DNA of 64,000 nt from Labyrinthula sp. Ha (GCA_015227615.1 JAALGZ010000001.1:310001-374000), one strand, 5' to 3'; positions 20,070-32,960 are shown, counted from the stretch's first letter. The notes: generated from the sequence alone by a model not told the origin. Numbers and translations are program-made.

Positions 20070-21992
20070 ATGGAAAAAGTAAATGAGGAATCTTTTAGAA
20101 GTGGACCTAGACTACGAAGCCTGGTATATACCAGTGGGAACGAAAGTGATTCTACAGAGTCTAAACGAGCTGCAGTTAATGTCGTCAGCGTATCAAAAGC
20201 TGGTTTCATAGCAAACAACTTCATCGTGACACACAACTCTGCTTATCAGCAGGACAGCGCTGGAAGAAACCCAAACTTAGATCAAGACTCAAATCTTAAA
20301 CTCGACTTGGTTCCCTTGAACGTAATGTATTTGAACAGAATACGACGAGAAAAGGAGGAGAGAAATAAGCGAAATACAAGTAAGCGTTTAGTCTGGCAAA
20401 ATATTGAAACTAAGTTGTCTAAACTACGACACTCTTCAGCAAGACCTGAAGTTTCTATCGCAGGATCTGATCCAGTTGACTCAACACTGAAAAATGTCCT
20501 CCAATCTCTTGTCAATCTACTTCGCCCTTCCGAGTGTGTACGGTTCTTAAGTCCTTTGAAAAAATCTAAAGTTAATGAAACGTATTTTGAGCCTTCAAGA
20601 TTGGGTACAAGTGATCTTTCTCAACCAGCTTCTGATCTATTTGTTGCAATTGTTTCTAATGGAAAAGATGGAGTGGAAACATCAATAGTTTTACTCTTGA
20701 AACAAAAAGAAACAAAGGAATTAAAAGAACTTATTAGAAAAAAAAGAGATAGAAAATTTAAAACTCTGGGAAATGCTGGGCAGAATAAGAACAGATTAAC
20801 AGCTGGATCTAGATCAAGATCAGAAGTTTTTTCAGGGGAGGAATCAGTGTATTCGAATAACGACTCAGTTGCTGTTTCAGATATAAATAAATTAAAAAGA
20901 GCATCAGCTGGTCGAAAAAGTAATCGAAGGGGAACAAGAAATGTTGAAGTCATTCACGGAAAAAATGAAGTACCTGGTAGATATGAGCTTGAGATCATGT
21001 CTTTAATACATGTATTAAGCGATACTAGAATTCGATTGAATGGAGGTGGGCAGCTTAAGATTGTAGCAAATAATGTTGCGATGCAGATTGACACTGTATC
21101 TATTCGGAGTATGTGGAGTTTTGTTACAGCTTTGCAGAGAGCAAGGCATTTTGCTCGAAATCATAATTTTTATTCTGTTGAAATGGGGCATTCCTGGACA
21201 GATTTTTATATTACAGAGATGAATAAAAACTTGAGCACGTTGACAAGAAATTTTCGGATTGAGAATGCAGCTACCTCGCCAAGATCTAGGATGAAAAGAA
21301 AGCGTAGTGTGATAGTTGAATCAGAGCTTTCTGAAGAGTCAGATGGTGAAGAGAATTATTTTGGAGATAATGAAAACTTACCATCCAAGAAAGAGTTAAA
21401 AAATGCTATAAAGCACATAATTAGCCAGTTTGACCCTGATGAAATTACATCAATGGATGTTTATCAAGGGCTTCAAGTCAAGTATGGAGACCATATTGTA
21501 GGAGAAACTGGGTATTCAAAGTCCTTGGTTGACAAGTACACCATTACTGCCGTTGGACAGCTAGATCCGCCTTCAAAGATCTTCGAAGGGTTATATCTTG
21601 GAACTGAATACAACGCGTCAAACAGAAGGGAAATGACTTCTCTTGGAATAAAGCTTGTTGTGAATGTGACAGAAGAAGTGGAAAACTTCTTTCCAAATTA
21701 CTTGGAGTATCATTCTATTTTGTTGCAGGATAGACCTCACTGTAACTTAAAGGAACATTTTAGAGCTGCTATTGATAGGATGCATCAGGCTATAGAAGAG
21801 GGTGAAGGAATTTTAGTGCACTGTCAGAGGGGAATAAGTAGATCTGCTACAATTGTGATAGCCTATTTGATGAAATATCGGGGTATGTCAAGAGATGAGG
21901 CTTATAAATTTGTTAAAAAACAAAGGCCAATTGTAAGGCCTAATGATGGGTTTCTCCAGCAGCTAGAAGATTTTGAAGCAGAGCTGGCTTAG
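20070..21992 (+). CDS. SSH: Slingshot-type cofilin phosphatase (SSH-N + DEK_C + dual-specificity phosphatase)
   Basis: This intron-less 640-aa protein has the three-part layout of Slingshot, which activates ADF/cofilin by removing its inhibitory phosphate. Residues about 140-400 correspond to the SSH-N region: SLVNLLRPSECVRF, a VAIVSNGKDGVETSIVLLL stretch and SMWSFVTALQRARHFARNHN followed by SWTDFY. Two Lys/Arg/Ser-rich insertions interrupt it. Residues about 455-505 form the DEK_C-like helical module that runs into VGQLDPPSKIFEGLYLG and NASN, the diagnostic Slingshot junction. The phosphatase carries the general acid Asp near 554 and the active site HCQRGISRSA (nucleophile Cys585, Arg591), then RPIVRPNDGFLQQL. 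All catalytic residues are present. Human SSH proteins carry further C-terminal tails absent here. Acts on the actin cytoskeleton; substrate is inferred from the family. Confidence 0.85.
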   Translation: MEKVNEESFRSGPRLRSLVYTSGNESDSTESKRAAVNVVSVSKAGFIANNFIVTHNSAYQQDSAGRNPNLDQDSNLKLDLVPLNVMYLNRIRREKEERNKRNTSKRLVWQNIETKLSKLRHSSARPEVSIAGSDPVDSTLKNVLQSLVNLLRPSECVRFLSPLKKSKVNETYFEPSRLGTSDLSQPASDLFVAIVSNGKDGVETSIVLLLKQKETKELKELIRKKRDRKFKTLGNAGQNKNRLTAGSRSRSEVFSGEESVYSNNDSVAVSDINKLKRASAGRKSNRRGTRNVEVIHGKNEVPGRYELEIMSLIHVLSDTRIRLNGGGQLKIVANNVAMQIDTVSIRSMWSFVTALQRARHFARNHNFYSVEMGHSWTDFYITEMNKNLSTLTRNFRIENAATSPRSRMKRKRSVIVESELSEESDGEENYFGDNENLPSKKELKNAIKHIISQFDPDEITSMDVYQGLQVKYGDHIVGETGYSKSLVDKYTITAVGQLDPPSKIFEGLYLGTEYNASNRREMTSLGIKLVVNVTEEVENFFPNYLEYHSILLQDRPHCNLKEHFRAAIDRMHQAIEEGEGILVHCQRGISRSATIVIAYLMKYRGMSRDEAYKFVKKQRPIVRPNDGFLQQLEDFEAELA

Positions 21993-22201
21993 ATATTAAT
22001 GGTTTGTGTTATTTTAAAAACAAATAATGTGGAAAAAATTCTTTTTGCTCTAACTATTAGCGTTTTAGATTTTATTTTTCATAATGTCCTATTCTAGCAA
22101 GCGCAAATAATACGAATCTTATTAACAATTCTAAATGGCGATAAATACGCGTTCTAACCCTATTTCCCTAGGAATACAACGCATTAGTCGACACAGGCCA
22201 T

Positions 22202-23326
22202 CTAGTTGGAACTTCTATATCCACCATAACGAAAAGTATTTAAACTGAGTTTTCTAAGGGCATATTTTTCGTCTGTGCAAGTAAGAATATTATTTTCGTT
22301 GTATAAGGTTTCCCATTCGAAGTACATTTTCTTGAGTTCAAAATCCTCGGTTTCATATTCGTCCTCTTCATCTACTTCTCCAACATTTGAGGATAACTTT
22401 GATTTAATCACTTTAAAGTGTCTGGTAATAGCGTGCATAGTACGAGGATTGGCAACTTCCCCAGTTAGTTCTTCGAACCTGTTAATTGCCTTGTCATAAA
22501 TGCGGCGAATTTTTTCCCAGCAGTAATTCTCATCCGTGACAGTAGCTCTTTGCTTCTTGTTTGGAGTTAAACTGCCCCTTCGAAAGTACATATCGAAAAC
22601 ACATCCAACTAGAAACACTTCTTCTCTATCTTTCCAAGGCTTAGAGTTCGCCACAGCCTTCTTTGTTTTTTCAGGTTTTACTGTGCTCTTTGGTTTTGAT
22701 ATTGGTTCACATTCAGCGGGTGGAGCACTGTTCTGACGTTGGTGAAAGTATTGTCGTGGATCTGAGTGTTTTGTGTCCGTCGGTGATAATATAGGAAAAG
22801 GAAGCGAACCAGCAGGAAGTGTGACTGATCTTTTCCTTTTGGGCTTCGATTTAGAAGTAAAGGAATGTACAGGTCTGTCAACTCGGAGAAAAGCTGTGTC
22901 AATCTCCCTACCTAGGTTTCCATAGCTGGAGTGCGAACGAGGAATCTCTTCATTTTGACCTAGTGAATAGTTTGAATATGTAGCATAGTTAAATCCTGAT
23001 TGCAAAGTCTCCATTTCATATTGTCCTATTGCTTCACTCTTATACTCTGTCGAGTATTCTTCAACAGAGCTAGGCAGTATATTCCTGGGTTGGTTCGAAC
23101 CGCTAAGGTGAAGCATTGCAGAGTTCAAGAAATCTCCCTCCTCGTGACAAAATCTAGGCCCCCTGTGGGATTCTTCCACTTTCAGACAGCCGTTTTCTTG
23201 TGAAAACCAACAACCTTCCTGAATTCTCATAACCTCCTCTGGAGGAACAGTTGTATCAAATATCGGTGCGCTGACAAAACTCTCACCTGAACTCTCCTTT
23301 GCACGCAGTCTAAACACCCCATTCAT
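22202..23326 (-). CDS. Myb/SANT-like domain protein, probable DNA-binding factor (374 aa)
   Basis: The N-terminal two-thirds look disordered: Ser/Asn/Tyr/Gln-rich, with a basic patch KSKPKRKRSVTLP and another Lys-rich run KPEKTKKAVANSK that could be nuclear localisation signals. Residues about 228-315 form a compact helical domain starting KPWKDREEVFLVGCVFDMY, with spaced aromatics (W, F, Y, W in YCWEKIRRIYDKA) and a basic last helix RTMHAITRHFKVIKSKL. This is the general pattern of Myb/SANT-like or trihelix modules, but I cannot name the family. An acidic patch (VDEEDEYETEDFE) follows. The frame extends upstream of the chosen ATG (23326) only through a GTG, so ATG is preferred. An inverted GCCGTTAA lies about 45 bp upstream. 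It faces the Slingshot gene with 209 bp between stops. Confidence 0.7.
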   Translation of the reverse strand: MNGVFRLRAKESSGESFVSAPIFDTTVPPEEVMRIQEGCWFSQENGCLKVEESHRGPRFCHEEGDFLNSAMLHLSGSNQPRNILPSSVEEYSTEYKSEAIGQYEMETLQSGFNYATYSNYSLGQNEEIPRSHSSYGNLGREIDTAFLRVDRPVHSFTSKSKPKRKRSVTLPAGSLPFPILSPTDTKHSDPRQYFHQRQNSAPPAECEPISKPKSTVKPEKTKKAVANSKPWKDREEVFLVGCVFDMYFRRGSLTPNKKQRATVTDENYCWEKIRRIYDKAINRFEELTGEVANPRTMHAITRHFKVIKSKLSSNVGEVDEEDEYETEDFELKKMYFEWETLYNENNILTCTDEKYALRKLSLNTFRYGGYRSSN

Positions 23327-26300
23327 TTTATATACACTCACTTTTTCCAGAACAACACAAACTTTTAATTTGCTTTAACGGCTCTTTTATTTATTTTTCT
23401 TCGTCTGTTGTTTAGGTTTTAATAAACGTTAACAGCAAAGTGCAGTTTGGCCACTCTAAATTTTCCACAATTCAAACGGGAGTTGGAGTGACTATATGGG
23501 AAAATACAGCTATGCCGCTTCAATTTTAGGCATAAACTTCTCACGGCATGTGGCAAGCAAATGGATATGAATATATTATCGGTTAAAATTGGATATGGGT
23601 TGTTGAAATATTGGGCAAGTAATGTAGATATATATATGAGAAGAACGATATAGAATTTTGAACTTGTGCCTGTAATTTATAAGCTGGATATATAATGCCA
23701 ACGCGCGATATATTGTATTTGCAATGGGGCATTACTGTTTATTGAAGGTTTATTCATTTCAAGTTTTTAATATTATGTTTATATTAGTAGTACAAACAAT
23801 GGTTACATGGAAGAAAGATGAAGAAATGAGAAAGGAAATTTGGAAACTGAGTTAAGAGTTTTATGTGAAGTTTAGAGATGTTTGCTAAGGGAGCGATAGA
23901 TAACAAAATAACTTTGAGTGTAAGAACAAAGAGCAGCAAGTGTAATATCAATATTACTAAGTAAACAAAATGTAATCGCACAGAAGATACATGTTGGAAC
24001 GATCAGAAGGGATGTTTAGTTTAGAGCTTCTTATTAGGAGAAAGCATTTCAGTCCTGCATTACAGCAGGGTTATTCAATGGTTAGAAAAAGGATGATATA
24101 GTTAGGGATGGGCGCGTGGCTCTGAAAAAAAAACGAAACTCTGAACGGCGGATTCCATGTTTCAAAATTGATGGAATCATTGAGGCGAGAAATTTCTAAT
24201 GCTAGAATGTGGGGTTGTAACCCAAGAAACAAAACCAAACATCTTGCAAGAGAAATCCTGCGTCCATCCCAGATAAAAATCAGTTAATCCATAATGTAAG
24301 ATGCACTCGATACAGTTGACTAAAATTAAGTATATTTGACTATCTTGTTTGCAGTTTATTAGATTTTGACTGTGAGTTATTTTGAAATGAATAAGCAAAG
24401 ACTGAAACAAAATATTTTAGTCCATTTTCTTTGAAGCTTCTTTTGAGAAAATTTGTCAGCAGGTTTCTAATAAGAAGTTCCATGGAAACTCATTCCAAAA
24501 TTTCAGATAGGGTTTCTTTCGCTGTGTTGCTAAGAACTACAAGTAGTTTTCATATTGCAGTAACCCCAGGATTTCCAAATATACACCCCAAACCCAGAAA
24601 ACCGAAAGTTCATTGGGCTATAGAAATAAAACCATGCGTCTGTGCATCACTATCGTTAGTATTGAAAGGAAAATTTATCGTTACCAACCGTTGGTCATTT
24701 TACCCGAAAGAAGATTTTGTGATTCTTGCTACTACCGCTAAATTAGGGTTAATCAGTGGTAGTTAACTTAAGTTTTTAGGTGGAAGCGTGGAGCTACGAG
24801 GGTTAACTTACAAGTGTTTAGCAGGGGACCCCTGATTGCTCAATCTCTCTCGACTGAAACTTCCCACACTACGAAGCTACAGTTACTAAAGTAAATCCAA
24901 CTTGCTAGAAACGGCAATACTAAAGGTGGTTACTAGTAGAAGATAGGCTAAATGAGAAGTGACATAAATTTAGATGAGGGAAACGAAAGTTTTCTCCAGC
25001 TTAGACCTTGGTCATAACTTATGTTGGAGATGAATATGAGGATTATTTGACTGTATAAGTTATTATAAATCTTGTTTACCGCGTTATGGAGATGTGTTGA
25101 AAGAGTTATGGGGAACATCAGCTATAGGAAATTCTTGTTGAGTTTGGTGTTGCCTGTTGCAACCTGCTTTTTTTCATTGAAACTATGAAGACATGTATTA
25201 TTGAGATATTTCTAACAGTCGTAGTAATTGTTTGAGCATTATCTGCTCTGTAATAGACAAGGTAGTTGGTGTAATTATCGAGGGTTCCTCCAAGATCATT
25301 GGATGTATGAACTGTAATGAAGGTTAATGGTGTAAGTGGGGCCCGTAGAAAAAGTTGTTTCGTTTATCTACATGTTTTTGAACTTGTTTTCTATGACAAT
25401 GGATAATCTTGGAGGATCTTTACTTTGTTTGATTTTTTGTGTACAAATCAGCTGTAACTTGCGGAGGGAGGGTGTTTTAGCCATCTTATTTTTCCTAAAG
25501 TTAAAATAGATACATTTATGGTTTTTAGCGATATATTGACTTAAAATTCTGGTCTAGGAATATTTATTGGCATATAGTAGCTTGTCTTGTTAAGGCATTC
25601 TACTCTCTTGCTATCACCCTCCTATAATACAACAACGTTTAAATGGAAATTAAGGGTGTCAGTCACAACCAGTGCAATATTATAGGTTTGAGGGAGATCG
25701 AAATTTATTATTAGAACTTTATTTAATCTAGAATAGTTAGTCTCGATAACTAAGAATTGTCGAGTTGGTACTCTGACGCACATCTCTTGTCATAGTCGTT
25801 ACTTTGCTTTGAAGTATTCAGTTAGCCAAAATTTCTTGTTACTAAAAGGTTATCTTATTATTAATTGAGAATATTTTAAGAAATTAATAATTTCTACACC
25901 CAAAACAAAAACTACTTGAGCAAACAGGTTGGGCAAATAGCTTGAGAGGCAACCATAATATTGAGCGTGCATAGGAAAATAACTCTAACTTCGAGAATTT
26001 ACAAGTGGTCCTTGCTATTTGTCTCACCATTAACTTCACATTGTTCATTGAGCATATAGTTTATTTTCTTAGTCATTTCTGGTTTAATATTTTGCAAAAA
26101 TATAAAATTGAAAAAAATATATAAGCCAGGGAGTTACCTCAGGTGTAAGCCGCTTTCACTTCTTCTTGGTGACTATCACAATGTTAATCTTTGAAGGTTG
26201 GTTTTGCTTGGTTCTATAATGATTAGCAATCTTAAGGCTACAGTCTTATATAAATAAAACACGAAAAAGAGCTCCCAAGACTAACACCATGTGCGTATAT

Positions 26301-29300
26301 TTACAAGCTACTTTAAGTTAATTTTGATATCTCTTGTCGGAAAAATTACTTTTATTCCTTAAATGAAGCATAATCTTGCACGTTCCATCCACCATTTACT
26401 CTTCTCCTATATTTATTCTAAGTGTTTTCAAAAGCCATAGTTTTGATATGCTCAGTCTTACTGAAAATTTGTATTTTTATAGATTCGTTCTGTCTTAAAA
26501 ATATTATGAAGACGAAAGTCGATACTAAAAATGTAAAGTCGAGAGGAGCAACGACTCAATGAGTACCCTCCAAAAATCTCAAGACTTTAAAATTTTTAAC
26601 CGTAGTGTTGATGTTAGTTTCCGATTATAATATACTGCATTGCTATTTATGTGTAACAAAAACATATTTCAAAATATATGTATAAGGTTCGAAAGACATG
26701 GATATCAATTAAAGTCGCCGTGTATATACTCCAGTTAATAATAGTACCTCTTGGAGTCTAGAAAAAATTAGGTCCCATGGGGCCAATTTATTTTAGGCCT
26801 TACGACTGCTATTATCCTCTGATCTTTAGGCTGTGGTATTAACATTACGTGCTCTTTGGATGCGCTCTGACAGCAGAATCATTATTTAGGTAAAACTTTG
26901 GTGAGTTAGTTTCTAAAATTGGACACTGAATTTAATGTTATTCATCAAATTTGTTTATTATTTGTTTTATTCTGATTCTTATCAACTGATTAGGATTTTA
27001 TTCTGATTAAAAATTGACTATCAATACACCACTGGCCAAATGGCAAAATTTTATGTTTTTCATACGGTGCAAAAACAATAAACCCATTTTCTGCTTATTT
27101 GTTCTGACGCCAAGTTTCCCAGTCGTTTATTGACAAGCAATAAATTATTAGAAATTGATTTAAATAGTTTGTGCATCACAAGAATGAATCAGCGAAAAAT
27201 ACTGAATAAAAATATATTGATAAACTATTAATAAACCAAACAAATCAATATTTTCAAGTGACTCAAAATTCCAAGAGAGACATCTCTAGTCCTAGAAAGC
27301 TTGTAAAGATTAAGGAAACTGAAACTATACATTAAATAAAAAATTTAAAAGTTTAAAACAATTTAGCGAATTAGTCTATCAAATGAGTAACGCAGCGAAC
27401 AACAACACGTAACTATAAGTTCTCTCGCTAATAAAGATCTTGCTATAGGTAAACAACTGGAATCACTTTGAACCAAGGTAGAGAGTATGAATAAATATAG
27501 CATTCGTAAAAGTATGCTAGTTTTAAGTAAAGTTATGAAATGGAACAAGTACAAATAAGTTAAAACGGTATTTCAATTAGCAATGCAAAGTATAAAATAA
27601 TAATGATTGTGTAGCCCATATCCCTCAAAAACCTCGTCAAAAATTCCAATAATATTTTCACAGTTTCCTCAGAAGCTTTGTGGTCAATTCGTCAAAAATC
27701 TTCTATTAGTTTCTTGTTCCTCTCTCAATGAGGAATCGAGATCTACTCAGACAACTCGGAAAATCGCCAAATAGTCTAAATGACTTCACAAGTATAAATT
27801 ACTCTATGCCTATATTTGCAGTTAGATATATATTAATCCATAAGTCATAGAGCTAAACATCTTAAATCTTTATTTAATCTCAACTTAGAACAATAAACTT
27901 GGTTATATGATGTAATAAGGTATATTTTGCTGATGTCCTAATAGTCTTCATTGCCTGGGCAGGAGTCAACAAGTATTTCTGGAAAGTGAGGAGAGTGGTT
28001 GAGATTATACTTACCATCAACCCCAATACAAGATTGTTTAACAAGAAACATGTGGCCAGGTATTATCACTGCAAGGTCTTATGCAACTAATAAAAGTAAC
28101 CTTTTTCAAATCTACAAGAGTTGATTTTGTACTTACTCGGCTAAAGGGAACGTTTCTTGATAGTGCAAAGACTTACCGTCGCATAGTCTCCCTTTCATAT
28201 GCTGAATTGACAAGGTCTCTAAGAAACTTATATTTAACCCAAAACTTATGATCAGTCACTTTCTATGGGAGATTAAGTTCTTATCGGCTGTGGCCAGATT
28301 TGCTTATCGTGTCCAGTACTAGTAACCCAAATTATGCACTTTCTAATGCTACAGGTTTTACAGTACTCTAACTTGACTAAAACTATGGTTCAACATTTGA
28401 ACTCTAGTGATTATTTAGAATTACATAGGAAACAAATAAATGTGGAAGCCCCAAGAGTAGTTGGTTTGTAGGAAGAATTCTTTACTCCCCTAAAAATATA
28501 CAAAAACTCCTTCCTAATAAAGAAGCAAAGGTATTGTGAGGGAATAGATCAGTAGGTTTCATGTACACAAAACTTAGAACAAATACAGTGAATCAGAAAG
28601 CAAGCAAGTTCTCCGAATGTTGGTGTTTTTTAGATTAGTTTTGGAATATTTATATAATTGGATGTGCCATCCCCTATGTAAGATCGAATTACTATTAAAT
28701 ATTAATGACGCAATACATAACGCCTGGAGTTATGTACATCTACCTTCTATAAATCTTAAAACCTTAGGTTTCAGTTCCTCGTGTCGTATGTTCACAAGTA
28801 TGATAACAATTCCCAATATAAAAAACTCTATTGATATTGAATAGTTTGGATATTCGTAAAAGTAACATGAAAGTACACGGTTGTAGAAAAGACCAAAGCG
28901 CTCAAAGTTAGAAAATGTTGCATACCGAGAAATTTTGGTACTATTTGATGACTAACGCGTTTCAAAACTATCTAAGGTGCCATGCACTGATTTTATTTTG
29001 GAGACTTGAACCCAATATATCCTACATTCAAAATTTTTACCTCCCAATTTTCCTCTATAAGGAGGCACGTTCATAACCTACATATTGTGGCTCGATGTTA
29101 ACCCCAAAGAAATCTTAAGAGTAAAATGAAACACATGGAATCGTATGAAATTGACATGTATTTTCTTGCTATTCCTTGATCCGATTTAGCTACCATACGT
29201 CTGATAGACCCTGGATGGCAACACATCCATCCAGGCAAATTCATCTATTGGGGCTCTGATGCATTCAGAACATAGTAAGTATGCACTTGTTCTTGTTCTT

Positions 29301-31474
29301 GCTCCAGATATCAATACTTTATTAAGTCAAGAGAATGCAATCTGGAGTACTGGGAGCTTCTATGTAATTTTGGTAACAGCAGTTGACTACTAATATACAG
29401 ATGGCTCAAAAGCGCTTATTCGATTTCCCAACGATTTTTTTCTGAATATATAGTAAGTATATGAGAAGCAATCCGAGCACTCCACAGACCTGTGATAATT
29501 ATTGTTTCTATAGTCAATAATTAATTAGGTAATTAGAGTGTCTGTTGCCATTCTTGGAGTTGCTGTAACTAAGAAGTACACAGCCAACAAGATCTTTAAG
29601 CATAGACTCCGTAATCTAAGCTTTTGATTGGAAAAGTACCAATATCTCTTAGAACCTGATAAACAAGTACAGGAAAGTTATTAATAAGAAATACGTTGCT
29701 GAATTAAAGTCTTGAAAGTATCGAAGAAAGTAAAATAAGTTAAAGCAAGTTAAAAACACTTGTATCGAATTAATACCCAACCTAAGGCACTTTAATTAGA
29801 ATTGAGCTAGTTTCAAAGCTCAATCAATGATTAATTTAAAGTTAATCGACAATTAATTTGCTTATAACGCATAGATCTTTACTAAATACAGTTATAATAG
29901 TCTTTATCAGGTCGCCGGTAGGTGAAAAATAGGTTAAGGTGTGGAATCTTTGCAGGATTGTGACATATGGTAGCTCTAATTTGAGGACACCTTACAGAAA
30001 TAAATGTCTTGATATTTTATACATTAGTTCATAAACAACAAGAAAATATTGAATCTTGAAGAAAGAGTTAGTTTCACAAACTATTATTGTAGGAATTTTT
30101 CCAAAATAATAAAAATATAGTTATAGTGATCCTGATTGAGCTCGAATGACAGAGAACATATGCCTTCAGGCATCAACAAAAACATGTTATTAAAAAAAAA
30201 CGGAATCATAGCTTCGCCCAATTTAGAATTGAGCGAGTTATTGGGCATACGTTCAGCCCGAGAACTTGAAAAAATACTTACTCTACAATTTTGAGAGCTG
30301 TATAAAAGTTACATCATTGGCTTGGTCATTTATCAATGTAACATGGGGCCTAGCACAATTCTTTGATCCTTTTAATGCGATTATTGTGGGTAGAAAACTA
30401 CACTTTACTGATAATGTACCCTCCTTACTGATATTTGCGATGATACTGGGCCACATACGAATCGGGGCTCTCTAGATTTTGAATTACTTTAAACTTGGCT
30501 AATTTTAGCTTCTAAACTAACTGTTTCAGATGACTTTCATTAGGAGAATATAAAAATCGACCCTGCCAACGGTGTTTGCACATATCGAATGAAGTTTGTT
30601 CATTATTCTGTTTCATTAGCACTTAATAGCTATGATGATCAAAGGGACTATTTGAAAAGATCTTCCATTTACTTATTCTTTAAGCAAAAGCACATAGATC
30701 CTTTTGGGCTTTTAAATTGAACCTTCAAATGGCTTTTTAAGTCTAATGGAGACAGATACGCAGGTACTTTCGATATTAGACAAGGATTAAGCTAATTTAT
30801 CTATCCAGTTAGCTTTGCGCATATACACAACTTGAGAATTTAACCTCATCCGATGCACTTAGATTCTTCAAAATGCTCCTCCAGTTTTGAGTCATACTAG
30901 AGTAAATTCAGTTCTAATGAAGGCACTTACTATAAACAGTTCTTTCATCCACATCCAGGGAACAATTTTTTTCATCCCCGACATCATCAAACATATCCTT
31001 TTAATTTTGTTGATATAAATTTATATTCTATATTCTCCCTTATTAAGTGTGCTCAATATCAAATTAACTATTTAAATCAAGTTATTTATCTAACTACATA
31101 AATACCATTACTCAACGTACTACATAAGCCATGATAACAAACCCTCATCTGTCTTTGCCACCACTGAGTACGGTAACAATTAAACGATATACTTTCTCCT
31201 TATGTTGCTTTTTCACCCATTTCCTTGTTGATTGTTCGAAACATCAAGCTCCTTTTTTTATTATCTTTTTCCTATATTTGGAATATTATTGTGCTATTTC
31301 AAAGACCAAATTCAATATTTCCTTGGATCTTGAGGGCAATTGTTTTACATTTTCTGTAACCTACTCGTAATCAGCATAAGTAGAATACTAACAGATCATT
31401 GTTACAAATTGCAGTAAAAGAACATTTTACCTACCTTTTCATTAAAAAAACATGCAAGTATAACTCTTTACTTA
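23327..31474. other. Gene-free AT-rich interval
   Basis: About 8.1 kb with no credible gene. The longest open frame (about 24.43-24.77 kb plus strand, 111 codons) has no ATG at its 5' end, no motif and no homopolymer-poor coding signature; a few ORFs of this length are expected by chance in so much sequence. A 9-bp stem hairpin at 29210-29235 is listed separately. The right-hand end carries the 3' region of eRF1. Confidence 0.55.
29210..29235. repeat. Perfect 9-bp stem hairpin
   Basis: CCTGGATGG, an 8-base spacer, then its exact reverse complement CCATCCAGG. It is unusually GC-rich for its surroundings. There is no T tract or neighbouring gene to suggest a terminator, and it does not fit a tRNA. 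Function unknown. Confidence 0.5.
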
Positions 31475-32960
31475 TTAAAAGAAAAGTTCTTCGTCATCAA
31501 ACTCATCATCATCGTCGTCATCTTGATAATATAGATCTTCATCCGCTGCATCCATAACTGAAAAGTCAACTTGGTAGCGTAGTACTCCACCAATTCCACC
31601 AAATCCTTTGCAAAATTGAGATCCTTCTTGTGATTTATCACTGACAAATTCTAGAGTTGTTCCAAATTTTTTATAATTTGTCGCAAACCATTCTATAAGT
31701 TGTGTTCGTTCAACTACTTCAAGTTCCATCCCAGAATCAGGGTCAACAAATAAACTTCTGTCACGCTCTTGATCAGGGTTGATGTGAATAACTGTTGTTT
31801 CATTTTTCTGGTTATTCCTCAACTCAATTCTTAACATTTCCAGGTTCTCATATACAAGAAGCATTTCTACTGCACCAAGTTCTAATGCTTGCAAAGTATC
31901 TTTGATTCCAAAGCAATATTTTCCAGTATCCTGGGCAATTTCGTCAAAAAACTTTGCAATCAATTTTTTCTCCTGGACAAACTTAACATTAGCAAGAGCT
32001 TCCTGACTTAATTCTATAGCTTGATTAAACCCGTTTTCCCCTCCATAGGATACATCAACCAGTTTTACAACAATTCGCTCTAATCTCTGATCAAATAACC
32101 CTGATTTCATTAGCTCGGTTTTAAAGTCAGCGCTACCAGCAAGGATAATGCCTCTTACATTTGGTTTATCATTACTAATAAACATCTGAACAGCAACTTC
32201 TGCAACCTTTCTTACATAATTATGTCTCTTCTCAAGTCTCAATCTAGCAAAACGAGCCGCAGATTGACCTCCTCTGCCGTGTTTCTACAGAATAAATAAA
32301 AAGTAAACAAAAACCTTTGGAAGATCTACTGAAAATTTATGCAAAACATTTCTTGTATTTCCACATACAGTTCCATATAAACATCCATTACCATCCATAA
32401 CCATAAACCCAAACTTTTCATCATCCTGAAGAAGTTCTTGCAGCGCTTCAGTGTGAAATTTATTGTCACATAAATATAAAGAGGTGTTAATTGGCTATCC
32501 GTTAAGAATAAAATAAAGATACTTTAAACGGCTCGAAATCAATATTCACTTTTTTTTCTTTGTTTTCATCAGTTACGATTGTTCCACAGTAAAGGACTAG
32601 TCCATTTGGAGGAACTTTATTATACAGCTTCAGTCGTTGCTGAGTTGATGTGATGGCTGAAAGAACAGATAGTCTGAAGGTAATGAAAAAGATATTGCTT
32701 ACCTATTGACTCTGGACTTAATATTTGAGGCTGTTCCAAGTTCATCACCAAGCATCTTTGCAGCTCTTGAGATCTAAACTTAAAAAGCATTTGTGGAAAT
32801 ACTTGGTCTTTAGGTGGAATAATTAACGATATCATGCTAGTTCCATTTCTATTCTTATATGATCATAAATATTGTACCCTCTTGCAGCTTCCAACGATTT
32901 GATGAGCTTTTTTATCTTCCATAACTGGATGTTCTTGTCTTGATCGTCTTCCTCTCCCAT
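31475..32960 (-). CDS. ETF1: Eukaryotic peptide chain release factor subunit 1 (eRF1)
   Basis: eRF1 recognises all three stop codons in the ribosomal A site and triggers peptide release. Six exons, 446 aa: 32960-32878, 32848-32803, 32773-32703, 32673-32523, 32494-32315, 32284-31475. The five introns are 29, 29, 29, 28 and 30 nt, all GT-AG, and each is fixed by unbroken homology on both sides. Stop-recognition motifs TASNIKS and YLCDNKF are intact, as is the catalytic GGQ in [17 protein letters not shown]. Domains 2 and 3 follow normally ([24 protein letters not shown]), and the protein ends in an acidic tail of about 25 residues, a known eRF1 feature linked to eRF3 binding. Length is close to the usual 430-440. 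ATG 32960 lies in the position expected from orthologues. Intact decoding motifs support the standard code. Confidence 0.95.

Noticed and set aside
24431-24766. 111-codon open frame on the plus strand
   Set aside because: No ATG at its start, no motif, no neighbouring splice evidence; a few frames of this length are expected by chance in this much AT-rich DNA.
31475-32960. Possible reassigned stop codons, suggested by intron size resembling ciliates
   Set aside because: eRF1 keeps TASNIKS and the Y-x-C-x3-F motif, and genes end with all three stop codons without internal reassigned stops.
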